Origin: JACOXB01 sp036517755
Lineage (GTDB): Bacteria > Patescibacteriota > Minisyncoccia > UBA6257 > Colwellbacteraceae
Reading direction: 5' to 3'
DNA length: 7,979 bases
Assembly (NCBI GenBank): GCA_036517755.1
Contig: DATDUH010000026.1
Span: 1 to 7,979 of the forward strand
In this document: in pieces, positions 1 to 6,410 of the stretch
Layout of the letters: each line of letters begins with the position of its first letter
Numbering within the stretch: the first letter of the stretch is position 1
The notes under the pieces: model-generated
Told to the model about the DNA's origin: nothing
Database searches by the model: none
Seen by the model: only the letters and a program-made list of their open reading frames with translations
Translations under genes and position numbers: made by a program

Positions 1-395
1 AGGACTTGAAGATCGAATTCGCTCGCTCTAGCGGGCCGGGCGGCCAGAATGTCAATAAAGTGGAAACCGCGGTAAGGCTGGTCCACCTACCCACCGGGCT
101 TTCAGCCTCTTCCCAAGTCGAGCGCTCCCAGGCGCGAAACCGAGAGCGGGCCCTGAAACTCTTAAAGAGCAGACTCGTTAAATTAATGGAGGAAAAACAG
201 ACTAAAGAGTTGGCTGATTTGAAGACTAAAGTCAAACCAGAGTGGGGGAATCAAATCCGTTCCTATGTCCTCCATCCCTATAAGATGGTTAAAGACCACC
301 GAACCGGCGTTGAAACAAGCAATGTGGATGGAGTTTTGAACGGAGAGCTTGATAAATTTATTGAAGCTGAGGTAAGATTAACAGGCGCTAGATAA
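1..395 (+). CDS. prfB: Peptide chain release factor 2, C-terminal part (5' end outside window)
   Basis: This is the C-terminal part of a class I release factor, which enters the ribosomal A site at a stop codon and triggers hydrolysis of peptidyl-tRNA. The frame is open to the left edge (first full codon GAC at 3-5), so the TTG at 6 is not a start. The visible part begins with DLKIEFARSSGPGGQNVN, with the universal catalytic GGQ at 39-47. The C-terminal stretch with YKMVKDHRTGVETSNVDGVL is characteristic of RF2 (UAA/UGA reading) rather than RF1, and the ending GELDKFIEA also fits RF2. About 130 residues are visible of an expected 330-370. The stop-recognition loop and any programmed frameshift site would lie upstream and cannot be judged. 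The stop TAA is 7 nt before ftsE, and prfB next to ftsEX is a known arrangement in several bacterial phyla. Confidence 0.95.
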   Translation, partial: DLKIEFARSSGPGGQNVNKVETAVRLVHLPTGLSASSQVERSQARNRERALKLLKSRLVKLMEEKQTKELADLKTKVKPEWGNQIRSYVLHPYKMVKDHRTGVETSNVDGVLNGELDKFIEAEVRLTGAR

Positions 396-402
396 AAATT
401 TG

Positions 403-1092
403 ATGATTTCTTTCCAGAACGTTTCCAAGATTTACTCAAACAGCGAGAGCCATACGGCTTTGAACGAAGTTGACTTTAAAATAGTGCCTCGGGAGTTCGT
501 CTCCGTCGTGGGTCGTTCCGGGGCCGGCAAATCAACCATTATTAAGCTCCTAATCGGCGAAGAAAAACCCACTAAGGGTCGAGTTATTTTCGGCCACTAT
601 GATATTAGTCAGTTGAAACCGAAGGAATTGCCAAAGATGAGACGCCATATCGGCGTCGTTTTTCAGGAGTTCCGTCTTTTGCCGACAAAGACCGCTTATG
701 AGAACGTCGCCTTTGCCCTCGAGGTAGCTGGCAGGCCCGAAAGAGAAATAGACGATCTCGTTAGGGAAACACTCGACCTTGTCGGTTTAATCGATAAGGC
801 CGAGAACTTTATCCACGAACTTTCTGGCGGCGAAAAGCAAAGGGTGGCCATTGCCCGAGCTATGGTTAACCGACCGGATGTGGTGATGGCTGACGAGCCG
901 ACCGGTAACCTCGATCCCTTTAATGCTTTGGGGATTGTTAATCTTTTGGTTCAGATTAACGAATTGGGAACAACCGTCATTCTCGCTACTCATAACAAAG
1001 ACATCGTTAATCAGTTAGGTCGGAGGGTTATCTCGCTTGAAAACGGACGGATTATTAGAGATGAAGAAAAAGGAAGGTACAGCTTGAGCTAA
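403..1092 (+). CDS. ftsE: Cell division ATP-binding protein FtsE
   Basis: FtsE is the cytoplasmic ATPase of the FtsEX complex, which works at the division septum and in known bacteria drives activation of peptidoglycan hydrolases through FtsX. The 229-residue length is normal. All ABC elements are present: Walker A GRSGAGKST (residues 37-45), Q-loop glutamine Q88 in VVFQEFRLLP (a typical FtsE stretch), signature LSGGE (140-144), Walker B ending in D164-E165 with DEPTGNLD, and switch histidine H197 in ATHNKD. I prefer ATG 403 over the TTG at 400 because it gives the usual MISFQNVSKIY opening. No Shine-Dalgarno sequence is visible, so translation is probably coupled to prfB, which stops 7 nt upstream. 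ftsX starts 2 nt after the stop. Confidence 0.96.
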   Translation: MISFQNVSKIYSNSESHTALNEVDFKIVPREFVSVVGRSGAGKSTIIKLLIGEEKPTKGRVIFGHYDISQLKPKELPKMRRHIGVVFQEFRLLPTKTAYENVAFALEVAGRPEREIDDLVRETLDLVGLIDKAENFIHELSGGEKQRVAIARAMVNRPDVVMADEPTGNLDPFNALGIVNLLVQINELGTTVILATHNKDIVNQLGRRVISLENGRIIRDEEKGRYSLS

Positions 1093-1094
1093 AG

Positions 1095-2003
1095 ATGGTG
1101 ACAACGATTTTTCGATTATTTAAATACGGTGCTCAAACCTTTTGGCGGCAGCGGCTGTTGTCGATTGCGACGATGGTGGTGATACTGCTCGCTCTCCTCG
1201 TCTTCGAAGCTTTGATTATTTTTGGCGTAGTGGCGAAAACCGCTCTCGGCGCCATTCAGGACAAAATCGATATTAGTATTTATTTTAAAGTTGAGACTCC
1301 GGAAGATGAAATTTTGGCGACCAAGCGATCGCTTGAGAATCTGGAAGAGGTAAAGTTGGTGGAGTATGTTTCTCGAGATGAAGCATTGACCAGATTCCGC
1401 GAACGGCACAAGGATGACGAAACTATTACCACCGCCCTGGGAGAGCTTGAGGAAAATCCCTTATCAGCTTCCTTAAATATCAAGGCCCAAAACCCGGATG
1501 ATTACGCTACGATTGCGGCCTATTTAAACAACAATGTGCCGACCGAGAGAGTTGAGAACATCACCTATAACCAAAACCAGGTGGTCATTGATCGTCTGGC
1601 TTCGATTATTAGAGTCAGCCGCCAGCTCGGCATTTTAAGCGCCCTCTTTTTAACCGTGGTGGCGATTCTAGTGGCTTTCAACACCATTCTTTTAGGCATT
1701 TATTCTAATAGGGAAGAGATCTCGATTATGCGGCTCGTCGGTGCTTCGAACCTCTATGTTCGGGGGCCGTTCGTGGTGATGGGCGTTATTTACGGCCTGA
1801 TTACCGCCGTCTTAAGCATTTTGATTACGGCGCCGATTGTTTATCTCTCCTCGCCTTATGTCAGATTATTCATTCCGGAAATGAATCTGGCTGATTACTT
1901 CAGCTCTCATATTGGTTTACTGCTCTTATACCAAATTATTTTCGGCGTCGGGATTGGTGTTGTCTCAAGCTTCATCGCCATCCGAAGATACCTCAGCATC
2001 TAA
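1095..2003 (+). CDS. ftsX: Cell division protein FtsX, permease-like membrane subunit
   Basis: FtsX is the membrane partner of FtsE. It does not transport a known substrate; it passes ATP-driven conformational change to peptidoglycan hydrolases or their activators outside the cell. The 302-residue protein has the family layout: a short cytoplasmic start with FKYGAQTFWRQ, TM1 about 21-48, an extracytoplasmic domain about 50-170, then three membrane segments near 173-200, 223-250 and 272-296. The cytoplasmic loop NREEISIMRLVGAS (from residue 205) is the classic coupling motif. The extracytoplasmic domain has no cysteine. A purine-rich AGGAAGG at 1071-1077 is 17 nt before the ATG, too far for a normal ribosome binding site, so coupling to ftsE is likely. 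No EnvC-type hydrolase activator follows. Confidence 0.95.
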   Translation: MVTTIFRLFKYGAQTFWRQRLLSIATMVVILLALLVFEALIIFGVVAKTALGAIQDKIDISIYFKVETPEDEILATKRSLENLEEVKLVEYVSRDEALTRFRERHKDDETITTALGELEENPLSASLNIKAQNPDDYATIAAYLNNNVPTERVENITYNQNQVVIDRLASIIRVSRQLGILSALFLTVVAILVAFNTILLGIYSNREEISIMRLVGASNLYVRGPFVVMGVIYGLITAVLSILITAPIVYLSSPYVRLFIPEMNLADYFSSHIGLLLLYQIIFGVGIGVVSSFIAIRRYLSI

Positions 2004-2050
2004 GGAGAGGTTGCCTAGCGTAACTCTAGGAACGAGTCTCTGGAAGGATA

Positions 2051-2059
2051 TGGTAAAAT
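2051..2059 (+). promoter_or_regulatory. Possible extended -10 promoter before the glycosyltransferase gene
   Basis: TGGTAAAAT reads as an extended -10 element (TGn plus TAAAAT, one mismatch to TATAAT) in the 70-nt gap after ftsX. No convincing -35 is found at the usual spacing. Transcription would begin near 2066, only about 8 nt before the ATG at 2074, leaving no room for a Shine-Dalgarno sequence. This would separate the glycosyltransferase from the prfB-ftsEX transcript. It is a sequence match only. Confidence 0.35.
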
Positions 2060-2073
2060 AGTAATCAGCCCAG

Positions 2074-3318
2074 ATGCCTTTTAGATTTAGACCTCCCAGA
2101 ATTAAAGCTTCCAGGATTAGATTGGGGTTGAGGCGAAAGGGGCCTCGAAAACCGGAGATCGTTATTGGCATTCCCTCCTATAATGAAGCGGAGAATATCG
2201 GTACTTTAACCCAAATTCTTGACCAAGGGCTTATTAAATACTTCCCCGATAAATCAGCCGTTATTGTCAACGTCGATAATAACTCACCGGATAATACCAA
2301 AAAGGCATTTCTTGAAACAAAAACAAAAACTCCCAAGCACTATATCAGCACTCCTCCTGGAGTAGGAGGCAAGGGACGCAATATTCGCAATCTCCTTGAA
2401 TACTTTTTAAATACCGAATCAGCCGTGGCCTTAATGACTATCGATGCCGATATTACGGCCGCTGATCCTAAGTGGGTAAAAAATCTTTTAACACCCATTT
2501 TTAAGGGGTTTGACCACTGTTTGCCGGTTTACCGTCGGAGCGAGGATGACGGCTCAATTACAAACCACCTTGCCTATCCGATCGTGAGGGGTATTCTGGG
2601 AGTGGAAATCCGTCAGCCCATTAGCGGCCAGACAGCTCTTTCACGTAAGGCGGCAGACCGGATTTACAACCGCCCCTGGCCTAACGGTGCCTACGGTTTC
2701 GGCATCGACGCCCTAATGACCTTAAGCAGCGTTTTCGGCGAATTAAAAATTTGTCAGTCATATCTTGGAATAATTCATCATCAACCAGTTAAACTGCAGC
2801 GCCCCGATATGTTTAACGAGGTGGCAGCCACTCTTTTGGGCCTGCTCAATGCCCAAAAACACCTTTGGCACTGGTCGACGCCGATGCGGGTTCGGCGGCC
2901 GCCGGTTTTCTTTGAGGCGAATCTGACAGCCGAAGCTCCAAAAATGGTGGTGGAATACCGCGCCTTAAAAGAAATTGCCTTCGAGGAATTCAATAAATAT
3001 AAAAAAGATATTGGGCAAATAGTTGAGAAAAATGTTTTTGACTATTTAGTTGATGCTTTCAGGCCTGGGGGCGATTTCAGCTTGGATGCCAAGCGTTGGG
3101 CGGCGGTTCTGATCTGCTTTATTAAAAGCTCCCAGATTTCTCACCAAAAGAGAGCTAAGTTTTTACGCCCCCTCTATCTCGTTCGACTTCTCACTTTTTA
3201 TAAGGAATCGCTTGATAAACCAAGAGAAAAAATAGAAGAGGCAATTCTCGATCAGGCCACCCTTATTTTTAAGGAGAGAAAGAAATTCGTCGAAAAGAAT
3301 CATTTAGTCGAAGTTTAA
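2074..3318 (+). CDS. GT-A fold glycosyltransferase, GT2/GT81-like
   Basis: This is a probable nucleotide-sugar glycosyltransferase acting in the cytoplasm or at the inner membrane face. Visible features are IVIGIPSYNEAENIG (29-43, nucleotide-binding strand and loop), VNVDNNSPDNT (65-75), a glycine-rich PGVGGKGRN (95-103), and the metal-binding DxD as DAD at 124-126 followed by WVKNLL. It also has PVYRR...DGSITNHLAYPIVR (151-172) and IRQPISGQTALS (179-190). The last two blocks resemble glucosyl-3-phosphoglycerate and mannosylglycerate synthase-like enzymes, but the donor and acceptor cannot be assigned; the region of QPISGQ differs from the QPIGGD I recall for those families. At 414 residues it is longer than minimal GT2 domains, with a helical C-terminal third. 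The first 26 residues hold 11 Arg/Lys, possibly for contact with membrane phospholipids. No membrane segment is seen. Confidence 0.8.
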   Translation: MPFRFRPPRIKASRIRLGLRRKGPRKPEIVIGIPSYNEAENIGTLTQILDQGLIKYFPDKSAVIVNVDNNSPDNTKKAFLETKTKTPKHYISTPPGVGGKGRNIRNLLEYFLNTESAVALMTIDADITAADPKWVKNLLTPIFKGFDHCLPVYRRSEDDGSITNHLAYPIVRGILGVEIRQPISGQTALSRKAADRIYNRPWPNGAYGFGIDALMTLSSVFGELKICQSYLGIIHHQPVKLQRPDMFNEVAATLLGLLNAQKHLWHWSTPMRVRRPPVFFEANLTAEAPKMVVEYRALKEIAFEEFNKYKKDIGQIVEKNVFDYLVDAFRPGGDFSLDAKRWAAVLICFIKSSQISHQKRAKFLRPLYLVRLLTFYKESLDKPREKIEEAILDQATLIFKERKKFVEKNHLVEV

Positions 3319-3319
3319 A

Positions 3320-3328
3320 AAAGGTCGA
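3320..3328 (+). repeat. AAAGGTCGA motif, copy 1
   Basis: This nonamer starts 2 nt after the TAA of the glycosyltransferase gene and ends 16 nt before the next ATG. The same nonamer occurs in two other gaps of this window and nowhere else in it that I can find. It is too far from the start codon for a normal ribosome binding site. Function unknown. Confidence 0.45.
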
Positions 3329-3344
3329 TTTGAGATCAGCTTCA

Positions 3345-3767
3345 ATGAAAAAAGAGAACGTTCTTATTCTTTCCGCCCTGCTTATCATCGCTTTGGGGAT
3401 GGCTTGGTATCTTTGGTTTGGCGGGAAGGAGGTGGTTAATGCCGATAGGGTTAGCGTCGTTGATCAACCGGCGCGAGACCGGGTGGTAGTCGAAAATATC
3501 GTCCTTAAGGAACCGGGCTATGTGGTGATCTATGGCGATGCCGGCGGCATGCCTGGTGAGATGCTCGGCAACGGCGAGCTCATAGTCGGTCGGCATAAAA
3601 ACGTAGTTGTTTTTCTTAACCGCGAGGTTAAGCAGGGCGAGACGCTTTACGTGATTCTCCACCGCGACGATGGCGATGGCGGATTCGAGTTCCCTGGTGC
3701 CGATGGGCCGGTAACCGATGAGACCAGTCGAATTATCCTTGACTCCTTCGTTGTTCTGGAGAGCTAA
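3345..3767 (+). CDS. Membrane-anchored exported protein with DUF7282-like domain
   Basis: This 140-residue protein has a short Lys-rich start (MKKEN), one hydrophobic segment at about 6-25 acting as signal anchor or uncleaved signal, and an all-beta looking extracytoplasmic domain. The domain carries VENIVLKEPGYVVIYGD, a GELIVGRHKNVVVFL stretch, and an acidic region with HRDDGDGG and PGADGPVTDE near the end. This pattern fits the DUF7282 family, known mostly from archaeal and bacterial surface or cupredoxin-associated proteins of unknown role. There is no lipobox cysteine. I chose ATG 3345 over the in-frame TTG at 3330 because it gives a proper signal-type N-terminus. It lies between a glycosyltransferase and another membrane protein, which suggests an envelope role. 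The family call is from memory of the pattern. Confidence 0.75.
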   Translation: MKKENVLILSALLIIALGMAWYLWFGGKEVVNADRVSVVDQPARDRVVVENIVLKEPGYVVIYGDAGGMPGEMLGNGELIVGRHKNVVVFLNREVKQGETLYVILHRDDGDGGFEFPGADGPVTDETSRIILDSFVVLES

Positions 3768-3775
3768 AAGGTCGA
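3767..3775 (+). repeat. AAAGGTCGA motif, copy 2
   Basis: The second copy of the nonamer overlaps the last A of the upstream TAA stop and ends 19 nt before the ATG at 3795. It is followed by AAA, as in copy 3. Position relative to the stop codon and the next start is nearly the same as in copy 1. Function unknown. Confidence 0.45.
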
Positions 3776-3778
3776 AAA

Positions 3779-3792
3779 TTAAGAATTCTTAA
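3779..3792 (+). promoter_or_regulatory. 14-bp perfect palindrome just before a start codon
   Basis: TTAAGAATTCTTAA is self-complementary and ends 2 nt before the ATG at 3795. A dimeric regulator could bind here, or a weak hairpin could form in the mRNA. It is AT-rich and short enough to be chance, so no function is claimed. Confidence 0.25.
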
Positions 3793-3794
3793 CA

Positions 3795-4043
3795 ATGCTT
3801 AATAAAAAAGCCTTTGGCACTGCGGTCGCTACTTTCAATGCCATTTTCTGGCTAATTACCATGTTTTTCTCCCTCGTCACCGGTGTCGGCGAGATAACCC
3901 TAACCACTATTGGTTCATTCTTCCCGTTTTTCAGTTATTCTTGGCTGGGGCTGCTGACGATTGTGGTCGAGCACATCATTTTAGGCTTTATCGGCGGCTG
4001 GGCTTTCGCCTGGTTCTACAATAGATTTAGCAAATCAGCTTAA
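3795..4043 (+). CDS. Small two-helix membrane protein, DUF5676-like
   Basis: This 82-residue integral membrane protein has two long hydrophobic segments, about 9-32 and 50-75, separated by an uncharged, Phe-rich linker with SFFPFFSYSWLG. The start MLNKKAFGTA and the end GGWAFAWFYNRF match the general pattern of DUF5676, small two-helix proteins sometimes labelled holin-like in databases. Nothing nearby suggests a phage, so holin is an unlikely role here. There is no catalytic motif. The gene has its own 27-nt leader containing the repeat motif and the palindrome, and it stops 14 nt before the oxidase gene. Function unknown; real gene status is supported by the consistent topology and spacing. 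Confidence 0.72.
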   Translation: MLNKKAFGTAVATFNAIFWLITMFFSLVTGVGEITLTTIGSFFPFFSYSWLGLLTIVVEHIILGFIGGWAFAWFYNRFSKSA

Positions 4044-4057
4044 TTATTACTGTTTCC

Positions 4058-5671
4058 GTGGCGGAGCTTATCGGTGAGCTTAAACGCATTATTAAAGGTG
4101 AAGTTTCGGACGCCCCAGAGGTTCTCGCTAAGTACAGCGAAGATGCCAGTCTTTTTAGGGTAAGACCCCAGGCTGTTGTTTATCCCCGGGATTCAGCCGA
4201 TTTAAATGCCCTGATTAATCAGGGGCTTGCTTTAGCTCCTCGGGGCGGGGGGAGTGATATGACCGGCGGTCCTTTAACCGAATCAGTCGTCGTCGATCTT
4301 ACCAAGCATTTCAACCGCATCGGCGAGATTAAAGGGAATCGAATTACGGTTGAACCAGGGTTTTTTTACCGGGATTTTGAGAAAGAAACCTTGAAACATA
4401 ATTTGCTCCTTCCTTCTTTTCCAGCTTCGCGCGAGCTTTGCACTTTAGGCGGGATGGTGGCGAACAACGCCGCCGGTGAGAAAACCTTAACTTACGGTAA
4501 AACTAATCGTTATGTTAAGTCGCTTAAAGTGGTTCTTCGCGACGGTAACGAATATCAATTTAGGCCCCTTAATCAGGTAGAGTTAGCCGAAAAGTTCAAA
4601 CTTAAGAATCTCGAAGGAGAAATTTATCGCCAGGTTTATAAGCTAATTAGCGATAACTATGAGGAAATTCAAAAAGCTCGGCCAAAAGTTTCGAAGAACT
4701 CGGCTGGCTACGCCCTTTGGGATGTCTGGGATAAAAAGACTTTTGATCTAACTCAGCTTTTTACTGGCTCCCAAGGCACATTAGGCATCATCACCGAAAT
4801 TGAATTTGAACTTGTGAGACCCAAACCTCGCTCAAAAATGCTTGTTATTTTCCTCCGTAACACCCGGTCACTCGCCGAAATTATCAACCGGGTGCTTCAA
4901 GAGAAACCGGAAACTTTCGAATCTTATGATGATCACACTTTAGCTCTTGCCCTAAAGTTTCTACCCCAATTTATCAAGTTGCTTAAGGGTAATGCCCTTT
5001 CGATCGGCTGGAAGTTTTTGCCGGAATTTAAAATGATTTTGACCGGCGGAATGCCGAAACTGGTTTTAACTGCCGAATTCACCGGCGACGACTTAGCCGA
5101 AATTGAGACAAGAGTTAGGAAAGCGAGAGCGGCTCTCGAGCCCTTCGGAGTGAAAACGCGGATTACTAAATCCGCTAAAGAAGTGGAAAAATATCATTTG
5201 ATTAGGCGGGAAAGCTTCAATTTGCTCCGTCATCGGCTTAGGGGAAGACAGACCGCGCCATTTATTGACGATATCATTGTTCGGCCTGAGAAGCTGCCTG
5301 AATTTTTACCCGAGCTCGAAAAGATACTCGGTGGGCACGGCAACCTTATTTATAGCATGGTCGGACATATTGGCGATGGTAATTTTCACATTATCCCCTT
5401 AATGGATTTGGCAGATCCAAAAACCAGAGAAATCATCCCGCGCTTGATGGACGAGGTTTATCGGTTGGTTCTTCAATTTGAGGGGTCGCTTACGGCCGAA
5501 CACAACGACGGCCTACTTCGGGGACCATATTTGAAAGAGATGTATGGCGAAAAAGTTTATCGATTGTTTGAAGAAATTAAGCATATTTTTGATCCGGCGA
5601 ATATCTTCAATCCTGGCAAGAAGGTGGGGGGAAGTCTTGAATACGCCCTCGACCACCTAAAGAGAGGATGA
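4058..5671 (+). CDS. FAD-binding oxidoreductase, GlcD / D-lactate dehydrogenase type
   Basis: This is a flavoenzyme of the vanillyl-alcohol oxidase fold (FAD_binding_4 plus GlcD-type C-terminal domain). The family oxidises 2-hydroxy acids such as D-lactate, glycolate or 2-hydroxyglutarate. FAD-binding parts seen: RGGGSDMTGG (62-71), GGMVANNAAGE (131-141) followed by YGKTNRYV, NSAGYAL, and GSQGTLGIITE (from 237). Active-site and metal-site parts: HIGDGNFH (437-444) and AEHNDG around E481-H482, with the usual ending DPANIFNPGK. The 537-residue length fits the stand-alone FAD half. The EHNDG form is one I associate with relatives fused to a GlpC-type Fe-S domain, which is absent here. The start is GTG 4058 with no Shine-Dalgarno sequence. 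The TGA stop overlaps the acylphosphatase ATG. Substrate and electron acceptor are unknown. Confidence 0.88.
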   Translation: MAELIGELKRIIKGEVSDAPEVLAKYSEDASLFRVRPQAVVYPRDSADLNALINQGLALAPRGGGSDMTGGPLTESVVVDLTKHFNRIGEIKGNRITVEPGFFYRDFEKETLKHNLLLPSFPASRELCTLGGMVANNAAGEKTLTYGKTNRYVKSLKVVLRDGNEYQFRPLNQVELAEKFKLKNLEGEIYRQVYKLISDNYEEIQKARPKVSKNSAGYALWDVWDKKTFDLTQLFTGSQGTLGIITEIEFELVRPKPRSKMLVIFLRNTRSLAEIINRVLQEKPETFESYDDHTLALALKFLPQFIKLLKGNALSIGWKFLPEFKMILTGGMPKLVLTAEFTGDDLAEIETRVRKARAALEPFGVKTRITKSAKEVEKYHLIRRESFNLLRHRLRGRQTAPFIDDIIVRPEKLPEFLPELEKILGGHGNLIYSMVGHIGDGNFHIIPLMDLADPKTREIIPRLMDEVYRLVLQFEGSLTAEHNDGLLRGPYLKEMYGEKVYRLFEEIKHIFDPANIFNPGKKVGGSLEYALDHLKRG

Positions 5672-5934
5672 AGGCTCTTAAAATTAAAGTCTTTGGCCGG
5701 GTTCAGGGGGTTATTTTCAGGCATTCGTCGAAGAAGAAGGCCGAAGAATTAGGTATCAGGGGTTTTGTGAGAAATGAGCCTGACGGCACACTTTATCTTG
5801 AGGTCGAAGGAGAGGCTAAGCCATTAGGCGAATTTATCGAGTGGTGCCGAAAGGGACCAGTCCTAGCCGAAGTAACCAGGGCGGAGATTAAAGAGACAGA
5901 GCCCAAAGGTTTCAGAAATTTTGAGATATTATAG
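5668..5934 (+). CDS. acyP: Acylphosphatase
   Basis: This small cytosolic enzyme hydrolyses carboxyl-phosphate bonds, as in acetyl phosphate, carbamoyl phosphate or 1,3-bisphosphoglycerate. The 88-residue length is typical. The signature GRVQGVIFR (10-18) supplies the phosphate cradle and catalytic Arg18, and GFVRNEPDGT (32-41) supplies catalytic Asn36. The position before Phe17 is Ile rather than the common Gly, which the family tolerates. The ATG shares ATGA with the stop of the FAD oxidase, so the two are translationally coupled. The purine run AGAGAGG directly abuts the ATG and has no spacer for ribosome binding. A link between 2-hydroxy acid oxidation and acyl-phosphate handling is suggested only by this coupling. 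Confidence 0.93.
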   Translation: MKALKIKVFGRVQGVIFRHSSKKKAEELGIRGFVRNEPDGTLYLEVEGEAKPLGEFIEWCRKGPVLAEVTRAEIKETEPKGFRNFEIL

Positions 5935-5940
5935 TATAGT
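5935..5940 (+). promoter_or_regulatory. Possible -10 promoter before the PEBP gene
   Basis: TATAGT (5 of 6 to TATAAT) begins right after the acylphosphatase stop. A weak -35, TTCAGA (5911-5916), lies 18 nt upstream. Transcription would start about 5-6 nt before the ATG at 5952, giving an almost leaderless mRNA. Sequence match only. Confidence 0.35.
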
Positions 5941-5951
5941 TCTTATGAAAT

Positions 5952-6404
5952 ATGAAAATAGTAAGTACGGCTTTCGAGCCGAATCAGCTTATCCCAGCTA
6001 AATATACTTGCGACGGTGAGAATATTAATCCGCTCCTCCAGTGGAGCGATGCGCCGGAAGGGACCGAAAGCTTAGTTTTAATTATGGATGATCCTGATGT
6101 GCCTAAATCGATTAGATCTGACGGCATTTGGGATCATTGGTTGGTTTGGAATATACCGCCAGAGACGACGGAGATCGGGAAGGGAGAAGAACCGATGGGG
6201 ACTGTGGGTAAAAACACGAGCGGTAATTTTGGTTATCAAGGACCTTGCCCGCCTGACCGAGAGCACCGCTATTTCTTTAAACTTTATGCTTTGGACCAGA
6301 CGCTCGACTTGCCACGCGAGACTACTACTAAAAAAGATTTAGAAGCGGCGATGAACGGCCACATTTTGGCCCAAGCCGAGTTAATGGGTCGCTACGAGCG
6401 CTAA
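5952..6404 (+). CDS. YbhB/YbcL family PEBP-like protein
   Basis: This 150-residue protein belongs to the phosphatidylethanolamine-binding protein superfamily. Landmarks are PAKYTCDGENINP (15-27), MDDPDVP (45-51), WDHWLVWNIP, GYQGPCPP followed by HRYFFKLYALD, and the closing LMGRYER, which form the anion-binding pocket in known structures. The bacterial members have no settled function; binding of phosphorylated or small ligands and kinase-inhibitor-like roles have been proposed. There is no signal peptide, so it is expected in the cytoplasm. The ATG is 17 nt after the acylphosphatase stop, with a -10-like box in between and no Shine-Dalgarno sequence. Its TAA stop overlaps the stop of the convergent minus-strand gene. 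Confidence 0.93.
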   Translation: MKIVSTAFEPNQLIPAKYTCDGENINPLLQWSDAPEGTESLVLIMDDPDVPKSIRSDGIWDHWLVWNIPPETTEIGKGEEPMGTVGKNTSGNFGYQGPCPPDREHRYFFKLYALDQTLDLPRETTTKKDLEAAMNGHILAQAELMGRYER

Positions 6405-6410
6405 GAGCGC
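6398..6410. other. Convergent overlap of two stop codons with a small inverted repeat
   Basis: The TAA of the PEBP gene (6402-6404) and the TAG of the minus-strand CxxC gene (6403-6401) share bases, so the two coding regions overlap by 4 nt. The spot is inside GCGCT-AAG-AGCGC, a 5-bp inverted repeat with a 3-nt loop. No T-tract follows on either strand close enough to call a terminator. Confidence 0.5.

Noticed and set aside
6..8. TTG at 6 as the start of a short release-factor-like protein
   Set aside because: The frame continues to the left edge with family-conserved residues (DLKIEF), so this is the tail of full-length prfB.
787..993. Open frames on the opposite strand or other frames of ftsE, ftsX, the glycosyltransferase, the DUF7282 gene and the PEBP gene
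   Set aside because: They lie wholly or almost wholly within well-supported genes, show no family motif, and have irregular composition typical of shadow frames.
2014..2030. CCTAG/CTAGG hairpin after ftsX as a terminator
   Set aside because: Only 5 bp with a 7-nt loop and no T-tract follows, so it cannot be supported as an intrinsic terminator.
3330..3344. TTG at 3330 as start of the DUF7282-like protein
   Set aside because: It would add MRSAS before the Lys-rich signal start; ATG 3345 gives the expected N-terminus.
3795..4043. Phage holin
   Set aside because: The two-helix shape and database naming of similar proteins invite this call, but there is no endolysin, phage or mobile gene nearby.
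6398..6410. GCGCT-AAG-AGCGC as a bidirectional terminator between convergent genes
   Set aside because: The stem is 5 bp with a 3-nt loop, and the nearest T run is only TTTT about 9 nt away on the plus strand, with none on the minus strand.
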